A DNA stretch of 6,118 nucleotides. Origin: Porticoccaceae bacterium. GTDB taxonomy: Bacteria; Pseudomonadota; Gammaproteobacteria; Pseudomonadales; Porticoccaceae. The notes below the pieces were generated by a model. The model did no database searches. It was not told the DNA's origin and saw only the letters and a list, made by a program, of their open reading frames with translations. Made by a program: the position numbers and the translations under genes. Of this stretch, positions 1-5,950 are shown one piece after another (the first letter of the stretch is position 1; the number at the start of each line of letters is the position of its first letter). The DNA lies in assembly GCA_003491845.1 (NCBI GenBank), contig DNBN01000185.1, positions 1 to 6,118 on the forward strand, written 5' to 3'.

Positions 1-69
1 TAATTTATTAACTATAGCGAGGAAAGCAGGGGGTCTTTGAGTATTCCCCCTGCAGCTAACCGGGCTCGT
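1..69. other. Non-coding edge segment downstream of bufA1
   Basis: No coding sequence is visible here. The segment follows the bufA1 stop codon on the minus strand and holds only the hairpin at 26-53 plus an AT-rich tail running to the window edge. In related bufferin (gig-type) operons the next gene would be a DUF692 protein (BufB). No start codon for such a gene appears before position 1, so its presence cannot be decided from this window. Confidence 0.6.
26..53 (-). terminator. Strong hairpin after bufA1 (terminator or operon-internal attenuator)
   Basis: A perfect 8-base-pair stem, GCAGGGGG (26-33) with CCCCCTGC (46-53), encloses a 12-base loop and begins 16 bases after the bufA1 stop. 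Read on the minus strand it is followed by only TTT and then mixed sequence, so the T-tract is short. It may be a weak intrinsic terminator. It may instead be a partial terminator or 3' stabilising hairpin that keeps the small secreted peptide expressed well above downstream genes. The stem is seen directly; the function is inferred. Confidence 0.55.
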
Positions 70-348
70 TTAGCTGGCACTGCCTGACAGTGAGCCATTA
101 ACTAGTTTACTACAGGTGCCCTTGGCTAAATAGATCCATTCCCCATTGTCACCGTCCATCTTGGACTGGCCGGCGCAGCTGTGCGTTTTGCTAACATTGG
201 CACAGTCATTTTTTCCCGCTTTAGCTACGCCGTAACATTTTTCCATGCTTTTTTTTGCTGCAGTAGCCTCAGTACTAGATAGACTTATAACACCAACTAC
301 GGCAATTAAAGCTGCTGTTGGAATAATTAGTTTTGTTTTGTTGCTCAT
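70..348 (-). CDS. bufA1: BufA1/DUF2282-family secreted cysteine peptide (bufferin-type metallophore)
   Basis: This 92-residue preprotein has a typical Sec signal peptide: basic MSNKTK, a hydrophobic core at about residues 7-24, and a likely cut after the Ala-Thr-Ala at 28-30. The mature peptide is about 62 residues. Its core carries four cysteines, Cys38, Cys49, Cys58 and Cys79, in the family pattern KCYGVAKAGKNDC, HSCAGQS, then GTC. DUF2282 peptides (BufA1, also GigP in gold-induced gigPABT operons) are known as post-translationally modified periplasmic metal-binding peptides. Their cysteines are processed by a DUF692 enzyme with a DUF2063 partner. I chose the ATG at 346-348 over an in-frame start at 381 because GGAG lies 6 bases upstream and the signal peptide then starts correctly. 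The gene lies 94 bases after nrsF and has its own predicted ECF promoter. Metal specificity cannot be read from the sequence. Confidence 0.88.
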   Translation of the reverse strand: MSNKTKLIIPTAALIAVVGVISLSSTEATAAKKSMEKCYGVAKAGKNDCANVSKTHSCAGQSKMDGDNGEWIYLAKGTCSKLVNGSLSGSAS

Positions 349-401
349 ATCTTTCTCCAAAATAGTAATAGTTAAAATCAAGTGCGATGTTCTAGGATCT
401 A

Positions 402-428
402 TTCGTTTTATTTTTAGTAAACATTACA
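402..428 (-). promoter_or_regulatory. Predicted SigF-type ECF promoter of bufA1
   Basis: On the minus strand the sequence reads TGTAATGTTT (+ strand 419-428), 13 bases, CGAA (402-405). The same ten-base and four-base blocks with the same 13-base spacing occur upstream of the DoxX gene. Taking GTAATG as -35 and CGAA as -10 gives a 16-base spacer, as expected for an ECF promoter. It resembles the GTAAC(C)/CGAA pattern I recall for SigF regulons of other proteobacteria. The CGAA block ends 53 bases before the bufA1 ATG. Assignment to the neighbouring sigma factor is inference. Confidence 0.7.
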
Positions 429-442
429 ATTTATCTGGAGCG

Positions 443-1087
443 CTACCACTTAAGCAGTTTTTGTCCGAACATCAGGCCTACCATGGTTAAAATGATTACA
501 GGGGAATAACACCACACTAGCACATCGGCGAAGCTCTGGGCTTGTCCGACAATGCGCATCAAAAAGTGACCACAGGCGCTAGCAGATAGTAATGCCAAGG
601 ACCCAGCAAACTTTAGTTGGGTCGGTGATCCTTGACTCATTTGCCACATTAAAAAGCTGGCCGTGGGTATGGCACCTGCAATGACGCCAAATGAAATGTA
701 AGAAAGCGACGGAGTTGTTACAGATACTATTAAGGCATTTAGGCTAACTCCGCCAAGCTGCCATATTACCATTCCTAGGACAACCACAAGAAAAGGCAAG
801 ACGACTGCAGGAGATCTCCCGATAGCTCTTGGGACTGAAAATCTTACGCTGGCAATACCTGCAAAAAAAATAAGTATTACAGACAGCGCCATTTCTATGG
901 AATAACTCAGAAGAGTTACTTGATAATACCAGTCTGATCGAAGGCCCATGACGGCAATTACAAGACCTAGATAGACAGTTAAAAACAGTATTACCAAGCG
1001 GCTTCGCGACGCTATATCAAATACAGTAGGTTGTGTGTCTGCTGCATCTTCAACTAAAGACTTAATGAACTCATTTTCTTCATTCAT
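443..1087 (-). CDS. nrsF: NrsF/DUF1109-family anti-sigma factor, six-helix membrane protein
   Basis: This 214-residue inner-membrane protein has a short polar N-terminus (1-30) that probably contacts the sigma factor. Six hydrophobic segments follow, at roughly 31-48, 57-79, 92-110, 127-148, 159-180 and 187-208, and the protein ends LLKW as family members commonly do. Positive loops (around 82-91, and the Lys-rich C-terminus) place both termini in the cytoplasm. NrsF proteins hold their partner ECF sigma factor inactive at the membrane and release it under metal or oxidative stress, with conserved cysteines implicated. The only cysteines here are Cys172 in helix 5 and Cys193 near the start of helix 6. 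The His-Cys pair I associate with the helix 5-6 loop is absent. The ATG at 1085-1087 overlaps the sigma gene's end by 8 bases and has AAAGGTGA 9 bases upstream, pointing to translational coupling. Family assignment rests on topology, length, C-terminal pattern and the sigma partner. Confidence 0.85.
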   Translation of the reverse strand: MNEENEFIKSLVEDAADTQPTVFDIASRSRLVILFLTVYLGLVIAVMGLRSDWYYQVTLLSYSIEMALSVILIFFAGIASVRFSVPRAIGRSPAVVLPFLVVVLGMVIWQLGGVSLNALIVSVTTPSLSYISFGVIAGAIPTASFLMWQMSQGSPTQLKFAGSLALLSASACGHFLMRIVGQAQSFADVLVWCYSPVIILTMVGLMFGQKLLKW

Positions 1088-1661
1088 GCTGTGTATTCAC
1101 CTTTGATCTTATGCGCTTTATCGCACGATGGGCTGTGGTACGAACATTGGATACCGATATATTCAACGCAGTCGATACTTCCTGGGCCGAATTCCCATTT
1201 ACGTACAGCATTTCAATGATTCTTCGTTGCTGGGGCACTAAATATGACAATAATTTTTGACCAAGATTTCGATATTCCCACTCTAAATGAGGGTCTGTGG
1301 CTAAATCTCTCTCATCAGAGTCATTCATATCTTGGGTAATATTCCTTCGTGTACGGTAGTAAGCTCGTAGGTAGTCTTGAAATCTATAGTTAAAAATAGC
1401 GTAAAGCCAGGGGAAAATCGGCTTTTTAAGATCGAAAGTATGTCTCGCATTATGCACCGAGATAAGTATTTCTTGAGTAAGATCGTCTAGATCGCTGGCG
1501 TTTTGCAGTCTATGGGAGAGGTATCCTCGTGCCATAGACTCAACCAAGATAAGTAGTTTTTGATAGTGTGATTGATCACCATTCTGAGCAAGAACCATCG
1601 CCTGGTGGGCTTCAGCTTCGCCGAGTAAGGTCGCCTTATCGTTTATCTTTGAGAGACTCAA
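1080..1661 (-). CDS. sigF: ECF RNA polymerase sigma factor, SigF-type, partner of NrsF
   Basis: This 193-residue sigma-70 family protein has only regions 2 and 4, the ECF layout. Region 2 spans about 30-100: the core-binding helix contains DLDDLTQEILISVH (57-70), followed by PWLYAIFNYRFQDYLR (84-99), which melts and reads the -10 element. Region 4 spans about 135-185: VPQQRRIIEMLYVNG, then a helix-turn-helix with ALNISVSNVRTTAHRAIKRI (165-184) that reads the -35 element. A linker rich in Asp, Asn and Glu (about 109-125) separates them. It overlaps the anti-sigma gene. The start is uncertain. The longest frame begins with TTG at 1659-1661 with only GGTAAG about 10 bases upstream; the first in-frame ATG (codon 22, at 1598) would trim the first helix of region 2. 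I prefer TTG because family members carry residues before that helix. The symbol is by analogy with SigF-NrsF pairs. No copy of the element before bufA1 and the DoxX gene was found upstream. Confidence 0.88.
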   Translation of the reverse strand: MSLSKINDKATLLGEAEAHQAMVLAQNGDQSHYQKLLILVESMARGYLSHRLQNASDLDDLTQEILISVHNARHTFDLKKPIFPWLYAIFNYRFQDYLRAYYRTRRNITQDMNDSDERDLATDPHLEWEYRNLGQKLLSYLVPQQRRIIEMLYVNGNSAQEVSTALNISVSNVRTTAHRAIKRIRSKVNTQHE

Positions 1662-1717
1662 GTCTAGTTGCTTACCAGTAAATTAAATATCAAAAGTGTA
1701 ATCTAAAAAGAGAGTTT

Positions 1718-1744
1718 TGTAATGTTTTTGATAAAACTGGCGAA
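1718..1744 (+). promoter_or_regulatory. Predicted SigF-type ECF promoter of the DoxX gene
   Basis: TGTAATGTTT (1718-1727), 13 bases, CGAA (1741-1744): identical blocks and spacing to the element before bufA1, while the 13-base spacers differ. CGAA lies 36 bases before the TTG start. A small perfect inverted repeat, GCGAA-ATAC-TTCGC (1740-1753), overlaps the -10 block and could affect promoter opening or bind a regulator. The element is seen directly; recognition by the divergent sigma factor is inferred. Confidence 0.7.
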
Positions 1745-1767
1745 ATACTTCGCTTACTAGACTCATT

Positions 1768-1773
1768 AAGGGG
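1768..1773 (+). promoter_or_regulatory. Ribosome binding site that fixes a TTG start for the DoxX gene
   Basis: AAGGGG sits 7 bases before the TTG at 1781. The first in-frame ATG is codon 50, inside the conserved domain, so this site strongly supports TTG initiation. Confidence 0.75.
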
Positions 1774-1780
1774 ATTAAAA

Positions 1781-2212
1781 TTGAATCAGGTTTATAGGAT
1801 ATACATTCAGACTAATGAATTACTCATACAATTTACCAACATAGCAGTACTGCTTATTAGATTTTGGGTGGCCAAGATATTTTTATTTGCCGGTCTTACT
1901 AAAATTGATAATTGGGACAGCACACTGATGTTATTTGAGTATGAATACGCAGTTCCATTTATACCTGTTGCGATGGCTGCGTTCTTGGCGACATTCTTTG
2001 AATTGGTTATGCCGATATTACTTTTCGCGGGGTTATTTACAAGACTGGCAACTGTCCCTCTGTTAGTGATCACCGCTGTGATTGAATTCACCTATGGTTC
2101 GTTCCCTGAACATGTCTACTGGGCACTGCTTTTGGGTCTTTTAGTGACCTTCGGCGCTGGACGATATTCTGCAGACCATTACGTTGTAGACCCTTGGTTA
2201 TCTAGGCACTAG
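1781..2212 (+). CDS. DoxX-family small membrane protein (bufferin-cluster type)
   Basis: This 143-residue inner-membrane protein has about four hydrophobic helices: 19-39, 63-84, 87-105 and 112-127. The DoxX hallmarks are RFWVAKIFLFAGLTKIDNW (27-45), the YEYAVPFIP segment (54-62), FFELVMPILLFAGLFTRLA (72-90) and the closing SADHYV (130-135). DoxX proteins are four-helix membrane proteins of unsettled function. In bufferin/gigPABT operons the last gene encodes a DoxX protein (GigT), usually downstream of DUF2282, DUF692 and DUF2063 genes on the same strand. Here it instead diverges from the sigma gene, yet carries the same predicted ECF promoter as bufA1, suggesting it belongs to the same response. 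The TTG start is supported by AAGGGG 7 bases upstream. The gene converges on acnB at a shared terminator. A role in export, membrane redox balance or metal handling is inference. Confidence 0.87.
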   Translation: MNQVYRIYIQTNELLIQFTNIAVLLIRFWVAKIFLFAGLTKIDNWDSTLMLFEYEYAVPFIPVAMAAFLATFFELVMPILLFAGLFTRLATVPLLVITAVIEFTYGSFPEHVYWALLLGLLVTFGAGRYSADHYVVDPWLSRH

Positions 2213-2229
2213 GTACTTTTTTCAAGACA

Positions 2230-2265
2230 AAAAAACCCACTGCTGATATCCAGAGTGGGTTTTTT
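2230..2265. terminator. Bidirectional intrinsic terminator shared by the DoxX gene and acnB
   Basis: A perfect 12-base-pair stem pairs AAAAAACCCACT (2230-2241) with AGTGGGTTTTTT (2254-2265). Its GC-rich core is flanked by an A run and a T run, so it works as a rho-independent terminator in both directions. It lies 17 bases after the DoxX stop and 18 bases after the acnB stop on the opposite strand. Three further base pairs (CTG/CAG) can form in the loop. Confidence 0.93.
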
Positions 2266-2283
2266 CGTGACTGCATTGTCGAT

Positions 2284-4893
2284 TTAGGCTACATCGACGA
2301 TTTGTTCAGCAGCAATTAATTTACCTTGCTCGGCTGACTTTTGAAATGAAGCTATCTGATCAAAATTCATATATTTATATATCTCAGATGACATGGCGTC
2401 TATTTTTTCGGCATAACTCATGTATTCTGCAACCGTTGGTAACCGACCTAAAATACCACCCACAGATGCTAGCTCAGCACTGGCCAAATAGACATTTGCA
2501 CCGTCACCTAGTCGGTTGGGAAAGTTTCTTGTTGACGTGGAAAGAACCGTAGCACCAGCTAGCACTCGAGCTTGGTTTCCCATACACAGAGAACATCCGG
2601 GCATCTCAGTGCGGGCACCAACTTTGCCGTAAATATTATAGTAACCTTCTTCCATAAGTGTGTGAGCATCCATCCTTGTTGGAGGGCAAATCCAAAATCG
2701 AGAGTCAACGGTACCTGCATCATCCAATAGTTTACCTGCTGCTCTAAAGTGTCCTATGTTGGTCATGCAAGAGCCAATAAAAATTTCATCAACGTTATTG
2801 CCAGAAACTTCGGAGAGTAATTTTGCATCATCAGGGTCATTAGGGCAGCACACTATTGGCTCAACAATATCGGCAAGATCAATTTCGATAACAGCGGCAT
2901 ATTCAGCATCGACATCGGCTTCCATTAAATGCGGATTGGCCACCCATTCTTCCATCTTACGCACGCGCCGCTCAAGGGTTCTGACATCGCCATAGCCCTC
3001 AGCAATCATCCACCGAAGCAAAGTCACATTAGAGTTAAGGTATTCAGTAACGGACGCTTCACTAAGTTTGATCGTACAGCCTGCGGCTGAACGTTCTGCC
3101 GAGGCATCTGATAACTCAAAAGCTTGTTCAACGGTGAGTTCGTCAATACCTTCAATTTCAAGAATCCGTCCAGAGAAAAAGTTTTTCTTGCCTTTCTTTT
3201 CAACCGTAAGTAGTCCTTCTTTAATGCCATAGTAAGGAATTGCATGAACCAGATCTCGTAGCGTTATGCCAGGCTGCATTTTGCCTTTAAATCGAACTAA
3301 TACTGATTCTGGCATATCTAAAGGCATAACCCCGGTAGCAGCGGCAAAGGCTACAAGACCTGAACCGCCTGGGAACGAAATTCCCATGGGAAAACGAGTG
3401 TGCGAGTCTCCACCAGTACCAACGGTATCAGGCAGTAGCATACGATTTAACCAGCTATGAATAATGCCATCGCCGGGACGAAGAGAGACACCGCCACGGT
3501 TCATGATGAAATCCGGCAAAGAGTGTTGGGTGTCTATATCTACAGGTTTTGGATAGGCTGCAGTATGACAGAAAGACTGCATTACCAAATCTGTTGAGAA
3601 TCCAAGACAGGCAAGATCTTTAAGTTCATCGCGTGTCATGGGTCCAGTGGTGTCCTGAGAGCCCACAGTAGTCATTTTCGGTTCGCAGTATGTACCTGGA
3701 CGAATCCCCACTGTCCCACAGGCTTTACCGACCATCTTTTGCGCCAACGTGTAACCGGCATCAGATTTGATTGGTGTCGTCGGATGACGGAACGCATCGG
3801 AAGGGGGTAGGCCCATATGTTCTCTGGCGCGTTGTGTTAATCCACGACCGATAATGAGATTGATACGCCCATCAGCTTGAACCTCATCTAAAATGACCTC
3901 TGACTTATGCTCAAATTCACAAATTAACTTCCCGGATTCATCAAGAATTTTTCCCTCATAGGGAAGTATTTCAATGATATCGCCATTATCAATGTCATCC
4001 ACCGGGGCTTCAAATACCAGTGCGCCAGCATCTTCCATGGTGTTAAAGAATATGGGTGCAACTTTACTTCCAAAACAAATGCCGCCAGAACGTTTGTTAG
4101 GGACACCAGGCATATCCTCACCGAAAAACCAAAGCACCGAGTTGGTCGCTGATTTTCGCGAGGAGCCAGTACCAACAACATCACCAATAAAGGCTACGGG
4201 TAAACCGCGCGCCCTCAATGCATCAATTTGTGACATTGGACCTGTAACGCCATGCTCTTCAGGGTGCATGCCATCGCGTGTCATTTTAAACATTGCACGG
4301 GCATGGAGTGGAATGTCCGGACGCGACCAAGCATCCTGCGCAGGGCTTAGATCATCAGTATTTATTTCGCCCGTGGCTTTAAACACAACTACTTTTGTGC
4401 TTTGAGGTACAGGGTCACTGGAGGTAAACCATTCTGCATCAGCCCAAGACTGCATAACGGCCTTTGCTGATATATTGCCCGCATCGGCCTTTTCAGCTAC
4501 ATCATGAAAGGCATCAAATACCAGTAGCGTAGTTTTTAGGACCTCAGCAGCTTGTTCAGCAAGCTCATCGTCTTCAAGCAGCGATACTAGTGTTGCGACA
4601 TTGTAGCCACCGTGCATATTTCCCAGAAGGGTTACCGCAGCAGATCGATTAATTAGCGGCGATGAAATCTCTTGGTTGACAACAGCGCTTAAAAATCCAG
4701 CCTTTACATAAGCTGCTTCATCAACTCCAGGTGGCACACGATTTGTAATAAGATCCAGTAGAAAAGCTTCCTCACCTGCGGGAGGGTTCTTTAGTAACTC
4801 AACGAGTCCTGCTGTCCATTCTGCATCCAAGGCCTTGGGTGGTATATTTAGTAGTTGACGCTCAGCAACATGAGCGCGATAGGGTTCTAGCAC
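2284..4893 (-). CDS. acnB: Aconitase B, bifunctional aconitate hydratase 2 / 2-methylisocitrate dehydratase
   Basis: This cytoplasmic 869-residue TCA-cycle enzyme converts citrate to isocitrate via cis-aconitate. AcnB enzymes can also hydrate 2-methyl-cis-aconitate, and the apo-form binds mRNA in some bacteria. Length matches E. coli AcnB (865 residues as I recall). Order: N-terminal HEAT-like domain (about 1-160) opening MLEPYRAHVAER, then the swivel domain (about 165-385) with GDVVGTGSSRKSATNSVLWF (237-256) supplying substrate-binding Ser and Arg residues. The catalytic domains follow, with GTGGDSHTRFP (492-502). The [4Fe-4S] ligands are Cys709 (GSCMTN), Cys767 and Cys770 (GCSLCMGN). STSTRNFPNR (785-794) is also intact. 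The GTG start at 4891-4893 has AAGGAG 9 bases upstream and matches the E. coli N-terminus; the first in-frame ATG is about 90 codons in. It is monocistronic, between a terminator and a promoter region. No frameshift or missing catalytic residue is seen. Confidence 0.98.
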   Translation of the reverse strand: MLEPYRAHVAERQLLNIPPKALDAEWTAGLVELLKNPPAGEEAFLLDLITNRVPPGVDEAAYVKAGFLSAVVNQEISSPLINRSAAVTLLGNMHGGYNVATLVSLLEDDELAEQAAEVLKTTLLVFDAFHDVAEKADAGNISAKAVMQSWADAEWFTSSDPVPQSTKVVVFKATGEINTDDLSPAQDAWSRPDIPLHARAMFKMTRDGMHPEEHGVTGPMSQIDALRARGLPVAFIGDVVGTGSSRKSATNSVLWFFGEDMPGVPNKRSGGICFGSKVAPIFFNTMEDAGALVFEAPVDDIDNGDIIEILPYEGKILDESGKLICEFEHKSEVILDEVQADGRINLIIGRGLTQRAREHMGLPPSDAFRHPTTPIKSDAGYTLAQKMVGKACGTVGIRPGTYCEPKMTTVGSQDTTGPMTRDELKDLACLGFSTDLVMQSFCHTAAYPKPVDIDTQHSLPDFIMNRGGVSLRPGDGIIHSWLNRMLLPDTVGTGGDSHTRFPMGISFPGGSGLVAFAAATGVMPLDMPESVLVRFKGKMQPGITLRDLVHAIPYYGIKEGLLTVEKKGKKNFFSGRILEIEGIDELTVEQAFELSDASAERSAAGCTIKLSEASVTEYLNSNVTLLRWMIAEGYGDVRTLERRVRKMEEWVANPHLMEADVDAEYAAVIEIDLADIVEPIVCCPNDPDDAKLLSEVSGNNVDEIFIGSCMTNIGHFRAAGKLLDDAGTVDSRFWICPPTRMDAHTLMEEGYYNIYGKVGARTEMPGCSLCMGNQARVLAGATVLSTSTRNFPNRLGDGANVYLASAELASVGGILGRLPTVAEYMSYAEKIDAMSSEIYKYMNFDQIASFQKSAEQGKLIAAEQIVDVA

Positions 4894-4962
4894 GGTATGC
4901 TTCTCCTTTGAACTTAATGTTTAGATAGTTTTTGGCGTTGGATTGCCATTATTTTGCAGACG

Positions 4963-4992
4963 ATTATACGGTAAATTGTAATTTTGTTACAG
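4963..4992 (-). promoter_or_regulatory. Candidate sigma-70 promoter for acnB
   Basis: On the minus strand there is a consensus -10 TATAAT (+ strand 4963-4968), 18 bases downstream of CTGTAA (4987-4992), a weak -35. It would give a leader of about 60 bases before the GTG. The perfect -10 is the main support; the -35 matches only three of six consensus bases. Confidence 0.45.
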
Positions 4993-5007
4993 GTTTATAC
5001 GGCATAC

Positions 5008-5036
5008 CCAACATAAGCAAAAGTGGATAATATAAT
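5008..5036 (+). promoter_or_regulatory. Candidate sigma-70 promoter for trmK-miaE
   Basis: A consensus TATAAT (5031-5036) is preceded by 17 bases and by CCAACA (5008-5013), which matches TTGACA at its last three positions. Transcription from here would leave a leader of about 155 bases before the trmK ATG, long for a housekeeping gene, so another promoter nearer the gene is possible. Confidence 0.35.
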
Positions 5037-5199
5037 GTGGCCTGGTGGACTGTTGCAGTGTTTTTATCGAGCCTTCTCTCTGATAGACTGTTAGCCTAGT
5101 AACCTGGGTCTAAAAAAGTCGCAATAATGCTGTTCAATTCGCTCGCTTGCACCAGTCAAGTAGTAGATGCTACAAACTTAAACGGATAAAATACAACCT

Positions 5200-5895
5200 A
5201 TGTTGAAGTCTAAGTTGCGGCTCAAGGCGCTAAACATGATGCTTATGCAGCGATACTCATTGATTTGGGATTGCTGTTGTGACCATGGTCTGCTCGGAAT
5301 GTCTTTGCTGCAAAAGCATCAGGCAGAAAAAGTTATTTTTGTTGATATTTTAGCGCATCAGATGAACACTCTCGAGACGAAGCTGACTAAGTATTTTCCG
5401 TTAAATCAGTTTGACTGGGAGGTTAGATGTCAGGATGTTAAGACTGTTATTGTGCCTGATGTTGCACCTCAGTTGTTCATTATTGCTGGGGTTGGTGCCT
5501 TTCAAACCATTGAGTTTATAAAGAGTCTCTACGCGTCTGCACAAGGGGTAGAGTTTGATCTTCTGGTGTGCACTGTTCACGGCAGTCACGCCGTAAGACA
5601 AGCGTTGATTAGACTTGGATTTAAGTTAAAGTCTGAGCGTATTATTGTTGAAAATAATCGGTTTTATGAGGGGTTATATGTCTCTACGGTAGGTGATGAG
5701 AGAATTGTAAGTACCGGAAACACCATGTGGAATTGGTCAGACCCACTACATCAGAAATACTGGGAAAAACTGATAAATCACTATACAAAGAAAGCGGCCA
5801 CTGATCCAGACCAATTTCAGCCAGTGCTAGCACAGTATACTTCGTTAACGCAAAAAGGTACTGATTGTTATCAACCGAATGCCAGCTTAGTTTAG
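5200..5895 (+). CDS. trmK: TrmK-family tRNA (adenine-22-N1)-methyltransferase
   Basis: This 231-residue Rossmann-fold SAM-dependent methyltransferase is expected in the cytoplasm. A basic, Leu-rich N-terminal helix (1-20) leads into motif I, LIWDCCCDHGLLG (21-33), in the place of the DIGSDHAYLP-type motif of Bacillus TrmK. The motif II acid is Asp49 in FVDI. IIAGVGA (94-100) corresponds to the IAGMGG-type catalytic loop. LLVCTVHGSHAVRQ LIRLGF (121-141, one residue omitted) and ENNRFYEGLYV (151-161) are also typical of this family, known earlier as DUF633/COG2384. TrmK methylates N1 of A22 in the D-loop region of certain tRNAs; activity of the gammaproteobacterial branch is inferred by homology. 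The C-terminus (about 180-231) is polar, helical and poorly conserved. The ATG at 5200 has only a weak purine stretch upstream (ACGGA, 13 bases away). miaE follows 55 bases later with no terminator between, suggesting a tRNA-modification operon. Confidence 0.85.
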   Translation: MLKSKLRLKALNMMLMQRYSLIWDCCCDHGLLGMSLLQKHQAEKVIFVDILAHQMNTLETKLTKYFPLNQFDWEVRCQDVKTVIVPDVAPQLFIIAGVGAFQTIEFIKSLYASAQGVEFDLLVCTVHGSHAVRQALIRLGFKLKSERIIVENNRFYEGLYVSTVGDERIVSTGNTMWNWSDPLHQKYWEKLINHYTKKAATDPDQFQPVLAQYTSLTQKGTDCYQPNASLV

Positions 5896-5950
5896 AGGTG
5901 CTAGCAGCATCAGCAAAACTATTAATTGCTCAACTTAAAGATAAAAAACT

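Larger units (their letters stand above)
4894..5199. other. Divergent intergenic region between acnB and trmK
   Basis: This 306-base gap contains no convincing gene. It holds the acnB ribosome binding site (AAGGAG on the minus strand, 4903-4908) and one candidate sigma-70 promoter on each strand. Near trmK there is also a 20-codon ATG reading frame (5127-5189) without a good ribosome binding site. No tRNA, riboswitch fold or terminator was recognised. Confidence 0.6.

Noticed and set aside
349..442. Search for a terminator between nrsF and bufA1
   Set aside because: No stem with a T-tract was found, so bufA1 may also be reached by read-through from the sigma operon in addition to its own promoter.
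245..490. 81-codon plus-strand open frame
   Set aside because: It is antisense to the bufA1 signal-peptide region and the intergenic promoter, and runs into the nrsF end. It has no family resemblance; bufA1 on the other strand has a clear signal peptide, cysteine pattern and ribosome binding site.
1749..1769. TTCG plus CATTAA on the plus strand, a possible minus-strand ECF promoter that would autoregulate the sigma gene
   Set aside because: The spacing between blocks is 11 bases instead of 16 and the -35 block is imperfect.
1807..2091. 94-codon minus-strand open frame opposite the DoxX gene
   Set aside because: It is an antisense shadow of a well-recognised DoxX protein, with no conserved pattern.
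3974..4405. 143-codon plus-strand open frame inside acnB, plus several shorter frames within acnB and trmK
   Set aside because: They overlap strongly conserved coding sequence and have no recognisable domains.
5099..5124. GTAACC followed after 15-16 bases by CGCA/GCAA upstream of trmK, resembling the ECF promoter motif
   Set aside because: The -10 block does not match CGAA at the required spacing, and the extended TGTAATGTTT block is absent, so it is not counted as a third sigma-factor target.
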